Origin: Aequorivita vitellina
GTDB lineage: Bacteria > Bacteroidota > Bacteroidia > Flavobacteriales > Flavobacteriaceae
Assembly: GCF_022008365.1 (NCBI RefSeq)
Contig: NZ_JAIRBA010000024.1
Location: 1 to 63,490 of the forward strand
DNA length: 63,490 nt
Reading direction: 5' to 3'
Each line of letters opens with the position of its first letter. The first letter of the stretch is position 1. Position numbers and translations under genes: made by a program. Under the pieces are notes generated by a model, which was not told the DNA's origin, ran no database searches, and worked only from the letters and a program-made list of their open reading frames with translations. Positions 49,173 through 58,727 of this stretch are shown here, in pieces.

Positions 49173-50477
49173 ATGAGCATTGTTGCCGTTGTAGGAAGAC
49201 CAAACGTAGGGAAATCCACTTTTTTTAATAGGTTAATTCAGCGTAGAGAGGCCATTGTTGATGCAGTGAGCGGTGTTACGCGCGATCGTCATTACGGGAA
49301 AAGTGATTGGAATGGAAAGGAATTTTCACTGATAGATACGGGTGGGTATGTAAAAGGAAGTGACGATATTTTTGAAGCTGAAATAGATAAACAAGTAGAA
49401 CTTGCCATTGATGAAGCCGATGCTATAATTTTTATGGTTGATGTAGAAAGTGGCGTAACTGGAATGGATCAAGAGGTAGCAAAACTACTGAGGCGTTCAA
49501 AAAAACCTATATTCTTAGCAATCAATAAAGTAGATTCAGCTTCTCGTATGAATGATGCTTTAGAGTTTTATTCACTTGGTTTTGAAAATCAATATACGCT
49601 TTCAAGCATCAACGGTAGTGGAACAGGCGATTTATTAGACGATCTAGTGAAAGCCTTGCCCGAGAGAGAAGAACAAGACGATAGCGAACTGCCACGTTTC
49701 GCGGTAGTTGGACGCCCCAATGCAGGGAAATCTTCGTTTATAAATGCTTTGATTGGTAAAGATAGATACATTGTTACCGATATTGCGGGAACTACAAGAG
49801 ACAGCATTGATACTAAGTACAACCGTTTTGGGTTTGAATTTAATCTTGTTGATACGGCTGGAATTCGTAAAAAAAGCAAAGTGAAAGAAGACCTTGAATT
49901 TTATTCGGTAATGCGAAGCGTTCGCGCCATTGAACATTGCGATGTAATTATTCTAGTTTTTGACGCTACCCGTGGTTTCGATGGCCAAGTTGAAAATATA
50001 TTCTGGCTGGCACAGCGAAACAATAAAGGTATTGTAATTCTTGCCAACAAGTGGGATTTGGTTGAAGACAAAGAAAGCAGCAGCGTTAAAGATTATGAAA
50101 AATACATACGTCAGCAAATTGAACCTTTTGTAGATGTGCCAATTGTTTTCGTTTCAGTACTTACAAAGCAACGAATTTACAAAGCAATAGAAACTGCTGT
50201 TGAGGTTTACCAAAACCGAAGTAAAAAGGTTAAAACAAGCGAACTTAATGATGTAATGCTTCCAATTATTCAAAATTATCCGCCGCCAGCCTATAAAGCC
50301 AAATATGTGAAAATTAAGTTTTGTACCCAATTGCCAACGCCATACCCAAGCTTTGCATTTTTCTGTAATTTGCCGCAATATGTAAAAGATCCATATAAGC
50401 GGTTTATTGAAAATAAGCTGCGTGAAAACTTCGATTTTACGGGGGTGCCAATAACCGTATATTTCAGAAAAAAATAA
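49173..50477 (+). CDS. der: GTPase Der (EngA), double GTPase domain
   Basis: 434 residues from the ATG at 49173. Two tandem GTPase domains, each complete: [16 protein letters not shown] / DTGGY / NKVD, and [18 protein letters not shown] / [13 protein letters not shown] / NKWD. The C-terminal KH-like domain ends [13 protein letters not shown]. It acts in 50S ribosome assembly. Confidence 0.97.
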   Translation: MSIVAVVGRPNVGKSTFFNRLIQRREAIVDAVSGVTRDRHYGKSDWNGKEFSLIDTGGYVKGSDDIFEAEIDKQVELAIDEADAIIFMVDVESGVTGMDQEVAKLLRRSKKPIFLAINKVDSASRMNDALEFYSLGFENQYTLSSINGSGTGDLLDDLVKALPEREEQDDSELPRFAVVGRPNAGKSSFINALIGKDRYIVTDIAGTTRDSIDTKYNRFGFEFNLVDTAGIRKKSKVKEDLEFYSVMRSVRAIEHCDVIILVFDATRGFDGQVENIFWLAQRNNKGIVILANKWDLVEDKESSSVKDYEKYIRQQIEPFVDVPIVFVSVLTKQRIYKAIETAVEVYQNRSKKVKTSELNDVMLPIIQNYPPPAYKAKYVKIKFCTQLPTPYPSFAFFCNLPQYVKDPYKRFIENKLRENFDFTGVPITVYFRKK

Positions 50478-50548
50478 GTAGCTTTAAATTTCAATCTTAA
50501 ATTTTGAGGATTTTTTATATATTGTGATAATTGAATTCCTCAGGAAAT

Positions 50549-52171
50549 ATGCGTCGGGCTAGATTTAACTCTTTTATCAAAAATTTAAAATACGTTTTGT
50601 GTATAAACATGTGCTTGTACACAACTTTTATCTGGGCTCAAAAAGGAGATAATTTTTCGAGATTAGTAGATTCTGCAGAGGTTTACGTACACGATAATCC
50701 ACAACTTTCCTGGAATTTTTTAGACTCCATTCCTAATCCTGTAACTCAATCTTTAAAGGGGCATTTAGCAGATTATTATCTGCTTAAAGGAATGCTCTAT
50801 TATAAATCTGACGAACACGCCAATATTTATAATAGCTTAAAACTTGCAATAAAATATGGCAAAATAGAAGAAAATTATGAAGTTGTTGGACAAGCCAGTT
50901 TAGATTTGTTCTCTCATGTTTTCGTTGTAAAAAAAGATTCTACAGCAAACAAATACCTGAAACAAGCAAAAAAATATTTCACTTTAGCCCGCGATAAAAA
51001 CGGTTTAATTGAAGTGACGCAAATGCCAGCATATATTGCTTTTCAGAATCACGAATACGCAAAGAGTAATTCGTTGCTTTTGGAAAATCTAGAAACCTAT
51101 AAAAATGCTGAAAATGATGCATACTACTATTTATTTGCACTTTTTATGCTCACAGATAATTATGCGCATCTAAACGATTTGGAAAACGCGAATAAGTATC
51201 GCAAAATCTTTAAATCGCTTAAAAACGATCCCACGATAGACAATTATAATTTTAGCTCGTACAATGCTAATTTAAACGTTTGCATGGCGTCTTTACATTT
51301 GGCAAAAGAACAGATAGACTCTGCAATGGTATATTTATCTTACGCAAATAAGTCGCAAGATTTTTTAGATTATGTTGCCAGAAGAACATTTTATTTACGC
51401 TATTCTGAGGCATACGATTTAATAGGAAATCGTGAAATGAGCAAGTTGTATTTAGATTCTTTAAATTATTTTGAAGAAGAAATGCTGAATAAAAATATAA
51501 CGGCCAGCTATAACATTACTGAAAATTTAATGCAATCTGAAGAAGCGCTTAAAACTGAAAGTAATTTAAAAATATTGAACAGAAATTGGCTTATTGCACT
51601 TTTTATTATTTTACTTTTTTTAATAGGAGCATTTATTGTTTATTTCAAAAATATTAATCGAAGAATTAATCACTTTATAAATCAGCGAAAAAGCTATTCG
51701 CAATTAAGTTCTAATTACGAAAAACTAAAAGTAAAAACCCTTGGTTTAGAAGAATATATTAGTGAATTAAAAAAGGAAATTAAAAGTATTGCCGCCAGAA
51801 CGGACACCAAAGAGCAACGCGGTAAAATAAAAGATTTATATAAAAATATTCATTTACAATCATCTTCTGTAATTAGCAATGGTGAAGACCACCTTAAATT
51901 AATTAACGAATTGAATATTGATTTCTTTTCAAATTTAAAAGCTCGCTTTCCAAAATTAAGCGAATCTGATATGATTGTTTGCTATTATCTGGCCATGGAT
52001 TTTAAAAATAAGGACATTGCGTTATTTTTAAATAGATCCATTCGCGCCGTTGAAAGCAAACGTTATCGAATAAGCAAAAAAATTGGCTTAGATGAAAATA
52101 CCGAATCGCTTGCCACATTTTTGGCCACCTCCCTTAAACAATCTGAACAGGAGCGTATTTCGGCTATTTAA
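50549..52171 (+). CDS. membrane-bound TPR-type regulator with LuxR-like HTH
   Basis: 540 residues from ATG 50549, which is preceded by AGGAAAT. An N-terminal signal or membrane segment (YVLCINMCLYTTFIWAQ) leads to a helical, TPR-like sensor region (about 35-340), a membrane helix (NWLIALFIILLFLIGAFIVYF, near 355), a coiled coil and a C-terminal helix-turn-helix (FPKLSESDMIVCYYLAMDFK, SIRAVESKRYRISKKIGL). This layout is common in Bacteroidota regulators that respond to periplasmic signals. Target genes unknown; the small lipoprotein and barrel genes follow it. Confidence 0.8.
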   Translation: MRRARFNSFIKNLKYVLCINMCLYTTFIWAQKGDNFSRLVDSAEVYVHDNPQLSWNFLDSIPNPVTQSLKGHLADYYLLKGMLYYKSDEHANIYNSLKLAIKYGKIEENYEVVGQASLDLFSHVFVVKKDSTANKYLKQAKKYFTLARDKNGLIEVTQMPAYIAFQNHEYAKSNSLLLENLETYKNAENDAYYYLFALFMLTDNYAHLNDLENANKYRKIFKSLKNDPTIDNYNFSSYNANLNVCMASLHLAKEQIDSAMVYLSYANKSQDFLDYVARRTFYLRYSEAYDLIGNREMSKLYLDSLNYFEEEMLNKNITASYNITENLMQSEEALKTESNLKILNRNWLIALFIILLFLIGAFIVYFKNINRRINHFINQRKSYSQLSSNYEKLKVKTLGLEEYISELKKEIKSIAARTDTKEQRGKIKDLYKNIHLQSSSVISNGEDHLKLINELNIDFFSNLKARFPKLSESDMIVCYYLAMDFKNKDIALFLNRSIRAVESKRYRISKKIGLDENTESLATFLATSLKQSEQERISAI

Positions 52172-52235
52172 TCAAAACAGGAAGTTAAAAAAATTAGTTC
52201 AGTAAGCAGATTCTTCTAAAATAACTATATTAATA

Positions 52236-52271
52236 AAAGAGCATTTGTTTTATTAAAAGGATGCTTTTTTA
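52236..52271 (+). terminator. terminator after the HTH regulator
   Basis: AAAAGAGCAT / ATGCTTTTTT stem (one G-T pair) with a 16-bp loop, ending in a T-run. Confidence 0.7.
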
Positions 52272-52299
52272 TTAACTTAGCTGCTAAAAATCAATTATT

Positions 52300-52677
52300 A
52301 TGACAGCTTTCTTAAAAATTTTCATCCTCACATTTGTATTTGTAAGTTTTTCATGCTGCAATACTACAAAGGCCAATACAATCACTAATACGGAACAAAT
52401 TCAAAATTCAACCGAGAATTATAAAAGGTATAAAGGCATAATTATACACTCAACTGCCGAAGGCGATTGCGAATATGTTATAGCTTTAGCAGATGATAGA
52501 TCTGTTATGTTCGACCCTGTTAATTTAAAAGGAAATTTTAAAACCCATGGAACCCGAGTTTGGTTCACGTTTAGGTCTTTAAAAATGCCAAATCGTTGCG
52601 AAAAAGCCAATCCCATTAGTATTATCAGTATTGAAGAACGCGCCCTTGAAAAAACCGAAAAACCTTCTAAAGAATAA
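52300..52677 (+). CDS. small hypothetical lipoprotein
   Basis: 125 residues with a lipoprotein signal (FVSFSCCN). The mature part includes GIIIHSTAEGDCEYVIALAD and RVWFTFRSLKMPNRCEKANP; two cysteines could form a disulfide. Family not recognised. It is bounded by terminators on both sides, so it is a single-gene unit. Confidence 0.65.
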   Translation: MTAFLKIFILTFVFVSFSCCNTTKANTITNTEQIQNSTENYKRYKGIIIHSTAEGDCEYVIALADDRSVMFDPVNLKGNFKTHGTRVWFTFRSLKMPNRCEKANPISIISIEERALEKTEKPSKE

Positions 52678-52702
52678 ACTGAGGAATTGATTTATAATTT
52701 AT

Positions 52703-52730
52703 AAGCTGCTAACACATTATTTAGCAGCTT
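52703..52730 (+). terminator. terminator after the small lipoprotein gene
   Basis: Perfect 10-bp stem AAGCTGCTAA / TTAGCAGCTT with an 8-bp loop, followed by TTTATTTGCT. Confidence 0.85.
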
Positions 52731-52933
52731 TTTATTTGCTCTTTTAATATCAAAAATTTAAAAGGAATGGCGTGTTTTTAGTACTTTATCAATTGTTTTT
52801 TATAACCTTCCAGAGTAATTTTCTTATAAATTTAATCACCAGAAATAGCTAGGTACTTTAATTCAATATTAGTTGTCGAATTAAAAATATAATAATACAT
52901 TCGGATTATTAAATTAAAGTAGCCTACTTTTCT

Positions 52934-55696
52934 ATGCGCCGTTCATTTTCCGTTTTAATCTTCCTGTTTGTTTCTTTTGGCTATTCACAAAATGTTGAGG
53001 TTTCGGGCACTCTAATTGATAATGAAACGCGTGACCCACTTGAAGCTGCCACAGTTTTTATGGAAACCGTGAAAGACAGTACGTTGATTACTTATACCAT
53101 AACCGATAAAAACGGCAAATTTGCTTTGGAAGGGAAAACGTCTGAAAAAAACGTACGTGTGAATATCAGTTTTGTTGGTTACGAAAATTTTCAGAAGAGA
53201 ATAAATTTAGATAAACCAAGTCACGATTTGGGGATAATTCCTTTATCGGTTTCCGTAGCTAGTTTAGATGAAGTAGTTGTAAAATCGCGCGCTCCCATAA
53301 CAATTAAAAAAGATACTTTAGAATTTAATGTGGCCTCTTTTAAAACAAAAAAGAATGCCAGTGTTGAAGATTTACTGAAAGAACTTCCCGGTGTTGAAGT
53401 GGACGCACAGGGCCATATTACCGTTAACGGAAAGCCTGTTAACAAAATTTTGGTCAATGGGAAGCCTTTTTTTGGCGATGATCCTACAATCGCAACCCGA
53501 AATCTCACCAAAGAAATCGTTGAAAAAATACAAGTTACCGATACCAAAACAGATTCCCAAGCCTTTACGGGCGAAAAAGGTGATGACACTAACAAAACCA
53601 TTAATATTAAAATTGATGAAGAAAAAAACAAAGGTGTTTTTGGTAGGGTTGCAGCGGGGGGAGGAACAGATAAACGTTTTGAATACGCCGGACTCATAAA
53701 TTATTTTGACAACGACCTGCGAGTTAGCGCCCTGGCGAGTGGAAACAATATAAATTCCCCAGGGTTTAGTTTTGGTGAAATAGAGAAAATGTTTGGCGGT
53801 GGGCGAAGGGTTAGTTTTAATAGTAATGGCTCCTTTAGTTACAACGGAATGTCCTTTGGCGGAGGGGATGGCATTACTAATTCACGAACGGCGGGCACCA
53901 GTATCGCCAATGACTTTGGAAAGGAAACAGACCTAAGCGCAGATTATTTTTATTCTTCGGCAAATACTTTTAATGAAGAATTGCGAAACCGCGAAAACAT
54001 TTTGCCTGAGAACAGATATTTTTCAAAGGTTCGCTCTAAATCTGAAACTGACAACGATAATCATGCGGCAAATTTGAAGTTTAAAACACAAATAGATTCT
54101 ACTTTTTTAATTGAAATTCGCCCGCAGCTAACATTTAATAAAGCTATTTCAGGTTTCAAAAAAAATGAAGAAAGCCGTAATTTAAATCAGGAACTCATAA
54201 ACCAATCTAATAACGATAATCACAGCGAACGGCAAGGAAGTAATTTCAATAATAGACTTACAATCACCAAAAAATACGGAAACAAAGGCGCTTTTTTTAG
54301 GCTTATTACCAACAACAAAATTAATGCTGTCGACAATCAAGATTACACCAATAGCGAAACTGAAATTTTTGGCGACAACCCAAATATAATTTCTAGAAAT
54401 CAACTTGCCAATGGTAAAAATACCGCTGCAGATTTTACCGTAACCCCATCGTGGCGACTGCCAATTATTGCCGATACACTTTTTCTGAATTTGGAATATA
54501 CTTTTGAAAAAGATAAACGAAAAGACAAAAAGGATGTTTTCGATTTTGATGAATTTTCACAGGAATATACAAATTTCAATACGGCACAAAGTACCGATTT
54601 TACAAATACAAATCAACACTCAAGACCTGAAGTGGGCGTGACTTATACTTCTGAAAAAATCTATGCTCGGATAAATGCAGCTTATGTTTTTAGAACTTTG
54701 GAAAGCGATGATGCATTGCGAAACATAAACTTTAAAAACAACTTTAACGCCTTGGAAATGGGTGTTAATTTTCGATATAAATTCAGTAAATCATTCAGTG
54801 TATTTTCGGGATATTATTTAGAAAATAGTGCACCTCAAATAGACCAACTTTCACCATTTATAGATATTTCAGATCCGCTGAATATTACGCAGGGAAACCC
54901 AAATTTAAAACCTTCAAATTCACATAGATTGTATTTGGGTGGAAATAATTACGATTTTAAAAATCAAACAGGGTTTTATTCATATTTAAATTTTGAGATT
55001 ACGGATAATAGCGTAGTTCCAAAAACCACTATTGACGAAAATCTTGTTAAAACAACCACCTACGCAAATGTAAATGGTACTTATAATTTTTCGGGAAATA
55101 TTGGTTTTAACAAGAGCTTTAAAATTGACAGTTTACGCACTCTAAAATACGGAGCATTTATTTATACAACGGGAAATAAAAATGTAAACTTTAACAATGA
55201 AATGCAGTACAGCAGTACTACTATTAGTTATTATCCATCGTTAAACGCAAGTTTTACTTGGAAGGATTTATTTGAATTTAGTCCCAGATATAGTATTGGT
55301 TATAGCACAAATAGTTTTGATATTGACGCATTTGAAGACAGCAATTACACGCGTCACGAATTGGGTCTGCGAGCTACTACTTTTGTTCCAAAATTTTTAG
55401 AATGGAGCAATGATATTAAATACATTTATAATACAGATGTCGCCGATGGTTTTAACAGAAGCTATGTTTTTTGGAACAGTTCGCTAACCTATTCATTCTT
55501 AAAAGACAGCGGCAGTGCAACCCTCAAAGTTTACGATTTACTGAACCAAAACAGCAATGTTCGCCGCACTTCAAACCAAGATTATATACAAGATGTTCAG
55601 AGCACGGTTTTAAAGCAATATTTTATGCTTACACTAAGCTATAAATTTAATACGCTCGGGAAAAAAGGAGAGATAAAAGATAATCCGTGGGAATAA
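52934..55696 (+). CDS. outer-membrane beta-barrel protein (TonB-receptor-like)
   Basis: A 920-residue outer-membrane protein: signal peptide (SFSVLIFLFVSFGYSQ), carboxypeptidase-regulatory-like domain (about 22-105, SGTLIDNETRDPLEAATVF), a plug-like region (DTLEFNVASFKTKKNASVED, LPGVEV, VNGKPVNKILVNGKPFFGDD), then a large barrel of the OMP_b-brl_3 type ending TLSYKFNTLGKKG. No SusD partner is adjacent, so it is probably not a glycan-uptake pair. Cargo unknown. Confidence 0.88.
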   Translation: MRRSFSVLIFLFVSFGYSQNVEVSGTLIDNETRDPLEAATVFMETVKDSTLITYTITDKNGKFALEGKTSEKNVRVNISFVGYENFQKRINLDKPSHDLGIIPLSVSVASLDEVVVKSRAPITIKKDTLEFNVASFKTKKNASVEDLLKELPGVEVDAQGHITVNGKPVNKILVNGKPFFGDDPTIATRNLTKEIVEKIQVTDTKTDSQAFTGEKGDDTNKTINIKIDEEKNKGVFGRVAAGGGTDKRFEYAGLINYFDNDLRVSALASGNNINSPGFSFGEIEKMFGGGRRVSFNSNGSFSYNGMSFGGGDGITNSRTAGTSIANDFGKETDLSADYFYSSANTFNEELRNRENILPENRYFSKVRSKSETDNDNHAANLKFKTQIDSTFLIEIRPQLTFNKAISGFKKNEESRNLNQELINQSNNDNHSERQGSNFNNRLTITKKYGNKGAFFRLITNNKINAVDNQDYTNSETEIFGDNPNIISRNQLANGKNTAADFTVTPSWRLPIIADTLFLNLEYTFEKDKRKDKKDVFDFDEFSQEYTNFNTAQSTDFTNTNQHSRPEVGVTYTSEKIYARINAAYVFRTLESDDALRNINFKNNFNALEMGVNFRYKFSKSFSVFSGYYLENSAPQIDQLSPFIDISDPLNITQGNPNLKPSNSHRLYLGGNNYDFKNQTGFYSYLNFEITDNSVVPKTTIDENLVKTTTYANVNGTYNFSGNIGFNKSFKIDSLRTLKYGAFIYTTGNKNVNFNNEMQYSSTTISYYPSLNASFTWKDLFEFSPRYSIGYSTNSFDIDAFEDSNYTRHELGLRATTFVPKFLEWSNDIKYIYNTDVADGFNRSYVFWNSSLTYSFLKDSGSATLKVYDLLNQNSNVRRTSNQDYIQDVQSTVLKQYFMLTLSYKFNTLGKKGEIKDNPWE

Positions 55697-55697
55697 T

Positions 55698-56192
55698 TTA
55701 TTTCCAAGCTTCAATTAGCGCATCAATACCCTCGTCCATTCCTTCAAAATAATTGCCGTTTTTAAATTTAGGAATCATAACGCGGTCTATTATTTGCTTA
55801 CAAATTGAGTCGGTTAAAACTTTTTCTGTCCCATATCCTGTAGCAATTCCTACTTTTTTAAGTGGTTTTGAGAGAACGATTACCAAACCATTATTAATAT
55901 TTTTTTCACCCACGCCCCAATAACTTCCCAAATCGTTGGCATATTTTTGAATATTGTTGTAGGGCGAAATAGAGTCTACAGTCACCACTACAATTTGTCG
56001 TGTTGTTTTATCACCATACGTCACTAATTTGTCGGCAAGCTCATAATTTTCTTCAGTTGAAAATAGAATGGAATTATCTACTACAGCCAATGAATTTGGG
56101 TTTTCTGGAAAAACTTCGGAATAATCTCGATCTTGACCCTTGCAGGAAAAAACAAGGGTGAATAAGAAAATAGCTACTAACCACAGTTTCAT
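55698..56192 (-). CDS. TPM-domain lipoprotein
   Basis: 164 residues from the ATG at 56192, which places a lipobox (TLVFSCKG) correctly; the frame could extend 8 residues further upstream but then spoils the signal. The TPM domain has SILFSTEENYELADKL, QIVVVTVDSI, YWGVGEKNINNGLVIVLSK and IATGYGTEKVLTDSICKQII. TPM domains are linked to photosystem repair in plants and to unknown roles in bacteria. Third of three TPM genes in a row. Confidence 0.82.
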   Translation of the reverse strand: MKLWLVAIFLFTLVFSCKGQDRDYSEVFPENPNSLAVVDNSILFSTEENYELADKLVTYGDKTTRQIVVVTVDSISPYNNIQKYANDLGSYWGVGEKNINNGLVIVLSKPLKKVGIATGYGTEKVLTDSICKQIIDRVMIPKFKNGNYFEGMDEGIDALIEAWK

Positions 56193-56303
56193 ATACGCAA
56201 CATTTTTAGACCACAAGGTTTTAAAAAACTTGCAGGAGATTTCATTCTAAAAAATTCTTTTTAGACATTCTAAATAGATTTCCTTTTTTGGGGTTAGGCC
56301 GCT

Positions 56304-57107
56304 TTACCACCCACCACTAGCACCGCCACCGCCAAAGCCACCGCCGCCGAAACCGCCACCAAAGCCGCCTCCGCCACCGAAACTTCCGCCGCCGCCAAAG
56401 CTGCCACCACCGCCGCCAAAACCACCGCGACCCAGACTGCTTAGTACGATAATATCTAATAAGCTACTGCCGCCGCCGCGACCACCTTTACCACCACCTT
56501 TGCGCATTAAGGCAATTATAATAATGATAAAAATAAAGATGATGAAAAAAGGCACGGGGGCTCCGTCTTTTTTTCCGAAATCGCGGTCTTCTTTAAATTC
56601 TCCTTTTAAAGCTGCAAAAATTGCGTCGCTACCTTTGTCGAGACCTGCGTAGTAGTTTCCAGTTTTAAATTCAGGAATCATAATGCGGTTTATAATGCGT
56701 TCCGCCATTAAATCTGTAATTCTGTACTCAATCCCGTAACCGGTATTTATATCAACTTTACGGTCGTCTTTGGCGAGGATTATTACTACGCCGTTGTCTT
56801 CGCCACTTTGGCCAATGCCCCATTTTTGGCCCCATTCTGCGCCCAGCATCGATATGTCTTCACCATTTGTAGTGCCTATAATAATGCATACAATTTGCGT
56901 AGAGGTTGAATCGGCATATCGTTTCAATTTACTTTTTAGAGCCGATTCCTGGGTTGGAGTAAGCAATTTTATATAATCGTAAACCGAAGTTTGTTTCGCA
57001 AGTTCAGGTTTGGGCGGTACGTCAAACTGCGCCGAAACGTTTTGGAAACAAAATGCAATCGCGATTAATACAAATACGAATTTATATTTCTGAAGAATTT
57101 TTTTCAT
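56304..57107 (-). CDS. TPM-domain membrane protein with glycine-rich tail (YgcG-like)
   Basis: 267 residues: signal peptide (FVFVLIAIAFCFQNVSAQ), TPM domain (about 35-170, with STQIVCIIIGTTNGEDI, GIGQSGEDNGVVIILAKDD, INTGYGIEYRITDLMAERII), one membrane helix (FFIIFIFIIIIIALMRK) and a C-terminal low-complexity tail of GGGG/GGF repeats ending GASGGW. This is the YgcG layout. Usual partner of LemA, which is encoded just upstream in the same run. Confidence 0.9.
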   Translation of the reverse strand: MKKILQKYKFVFVLIAIAFCFQNVSAQFDVPPKPELAKQTSVYDYIKLLTPTQESALKSKLKRYADSTSTQIVCIIIGTTNGEDISMLGAEWGQKWGIGQSGEDNGVVIILAKDDRKVDINTGYGIEYRITDLMAERIINRIMIPEFKTGNYYAGLDKGSDAIFAALKGEFKEDRDFGKKDGAPVPFFIIFIFIIIIIALMRKGGGKGGRGGGSSLLDIIVLSSLGRGGFGGGGGSFGGGGSFGGGGGFGGGFGGGGFGGGGASGGW

Positions 57108-57168
57108 TTAAATTTTTTCTGCCCACTAATACAACGTTGAGCGTAGCGGAGCGGGGAGTACTTAAAAT

Positions 57169-57630
57169 TTACCCAACCGAAATATCGTCCGGTAGTTCGT
57201 TTTTATCGTCTTTTTGATATGGGAAATGTTTCTTTAATTGCTCCCCCGCTTTTAAGATTCCTTCCACCAAACCTTGTTTCATATCGCCATTTTTAAAATG
57301 GTTAATGATAACGTCTTTGGTGCTTTCCCAAAAGTTTTGTCCCACAATATCGTTGATGCCTTTATCGCCCATAATTACCAGGGTTCTATCTTGAACTGCA
57401 ACATAAATAAGCACGCCGTTGCGTTCTTTGGTGTTGTCCATTTTAAGCATGTCAAACACTTCCGCGGCACGGTCAAAGGCGTCAATATGTTCATTGGGTT
57501 CTTCGGCAGAGAGCGAAGTGGGTTCCAAATGTACGCGTATTTCACCCGAGGTGTTTTTTTCGGAAATTCGAATGGCTTCAATTATAGCCGCTTCTTCTTC
57601 CGAAGTAAGAAAATTTTCAACTTTAGACAT
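57169..57630 (-). CDS. TPM-domain protein, no signal peptide
   Basis: A 153-residue TPM-domain protein (FLTSEEEAAIIEAIRISEKN, SGEIRVHLEP, RNGVLIYVAVQDRTLVIMGD, GINDIVGQNFWE) lacking both a signal peptide and membrane helix, unlike its two downstream paralogues. It lies 47 bp after lemA. Confidence 0.85.
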   Translation of the reverse strand: MSKVENFLTSEEEAAIIEAIRISEKNTSGEIRVHLEPTSLSAEEPNEHIDAFDRAAEVFDMLKMDNTKERNGVLIYVAVQDRTLVIMGDKGINDIVGQNFWESTKDVIINHFKNGDMKQGLVEGILKAGEQLKKHFPYQKDDKNELPDDISVG

Positions 57631-57677
57631 GTTTGTATTTTTTAAAATATTTCAGCATTACACTGGCAACTACTTAC

Positions 57678-58286
57678 TTATTCTTTATCTTTTCCGAAGT
57701 CGAAATCTACTTGTGGCGCATTTTCGCTTCCAGCATCTGCTTTAAAATATGCTTTCTCGTGGAAGCCTAGCATACCGGCAAAGAGTTTTGTAGGAAACTG
57801 GTTTAGTTTGGTATTTAGTTGCTTTGCTTCGTTATTAAATCTGTTGCGTTCAACATTTATACGGTTTTCGGTGCGTTCCAATTCATTAATTAATTCCTTG
57901 AAATTTTCGTTAGCTTTTAAATCTGGATATCTTTCAAAAACTGCCAATAAGCGCGAAAGGGCAGAGGTTACGCCGGCCTGTGCTTGTTGAAACTGCGCTA
58001 ATTGTTCGGGGGTAATATTAGTAGGGTCAACATTTACTGAAGTAGCCTTACTTCTAGCTTCGGTAACTGCAATTAGGGTTGATTGTTCAAACTCTGCATA
58101 GCCCTTTGCGGTACTTACAATATTCGGGATTAAATCTGCACGGCGCTGGTAGGAACTTTCAACATTTGCCCATTGAGCTGTGGCGTTTTGCTCTAACACA
58201 ACGAGTTTGTTGTTTAAACTCGCCATATAGGCACCAATAACGAATATAATGCCAATAATAATAAGTACGGGTAACCATTTTTTCAT
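57678..58286 (-). CDS. lemA: LemA family protein
   Basis: A 202-residue protein with one N-terminal membrane helix (LPVLIIIGIIFVIGAYMAS) and a long helical bundle. Conserved text: VVLEQNATAQWANVESSYQR, RRADLIPNIVSTAKGYAEFE and RNRFNNEAKQLNTKLNQFPT. LemA proteins are of uncertain function, usually paired with TPM proteins in the envelope. The gene begins the lemA-TPM-TPM-TPM run, 12 bp after the MerR-type gene. Confidence 0.93.
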   Translation of the reverse strand: MKKWLPVLIIIGIIFVIGAYMASLNNKLVVLEQNATAQWANVESSYQRRADLIPNIVSTAKGYAEFEQSTLIAVTEARSKATSVNVDPTNITPEQLAQFQQAQAGVTSALSRLLAVFERYPDLKANENFKELINELERTENRINVERNRFNNEAKQLNTKLNQFPTKLFAGMLGFHEKAYFKADAGSENAPQVDFDFGKDKE

Positions 58287-58298
58287 AATACAGTTGAT

Positions 58299-58628
58299 TT
58301 AGAGATGTTCTTTAATTTTTAATAATTCTGCTTTTACCGACTCCAATTTGCGGATAATTTGAAATTGGTCCAGCGTTTTTTGTTTGTTTTCCTTTAAATG
58401 AATTTTAGCACCTTCCAACGTAAATCCGCGCTCCTTCACCAAATGATAAATTAACTCGAGATTTTTGATGTCCTGCGGTGTAAATTTGCGGTTGCCTTTG
58501 GCGTTTTTTTTTGGTTTTAATACATCAAATTCTTTTTCCCAAAAACGTATCAGCGAGGTATTCACGCTGAAAGCTTCGGCTACTTCGCCAATGCTGTAAT
58601 ACAGTTTTTCGGGAAGGTTTATATGCAT
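58299..58628 (-). CDS. MerR-family transcriptional regulator
   Basis: A 109-residue protein with a winged-helix MerR DNA-binding domain: KLYYSIGEVAEAFSVNTSLI, RFWEKEFDVLKPKKN, RKFTPQDIKNLELIYHLVKE, followed by a short dimerisation helix. There is no metal- or ligand-binding C-terminal domain. It precedes lemA by 12 bp and follows the M23 peptidase gene, so it could regulate either group. Confidence 0.9.
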   Translation of the reverse strand: MHINLPEKLYYSIGEVAEAFSVNTSLIRFWEKEFDVLKPKKNAKGNRKFTPQDIKNLELIYHLVKERGFTLEGAKIHLKENKQKTLDQFQIIRKLESVKAELLKIKEHL

Positions 58629-58727
58629 TTATTTAGTTATGAGTTATTTTTATGTAAACTTTTAATTGAACCTGATTTTTAAAATAGCACGCTTTGCGCA
58701 GTTAAAGAGCTCAAGCTGGCAATCTTT

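Noticed and set aside
57130-57165. Further copy of the GAGCGCAGTCGA hairpin (TTGAGCGTAGCGGAGCGG)
   Set aside because: The core is too diverged and the arms do not pair, so similarity may be chance.
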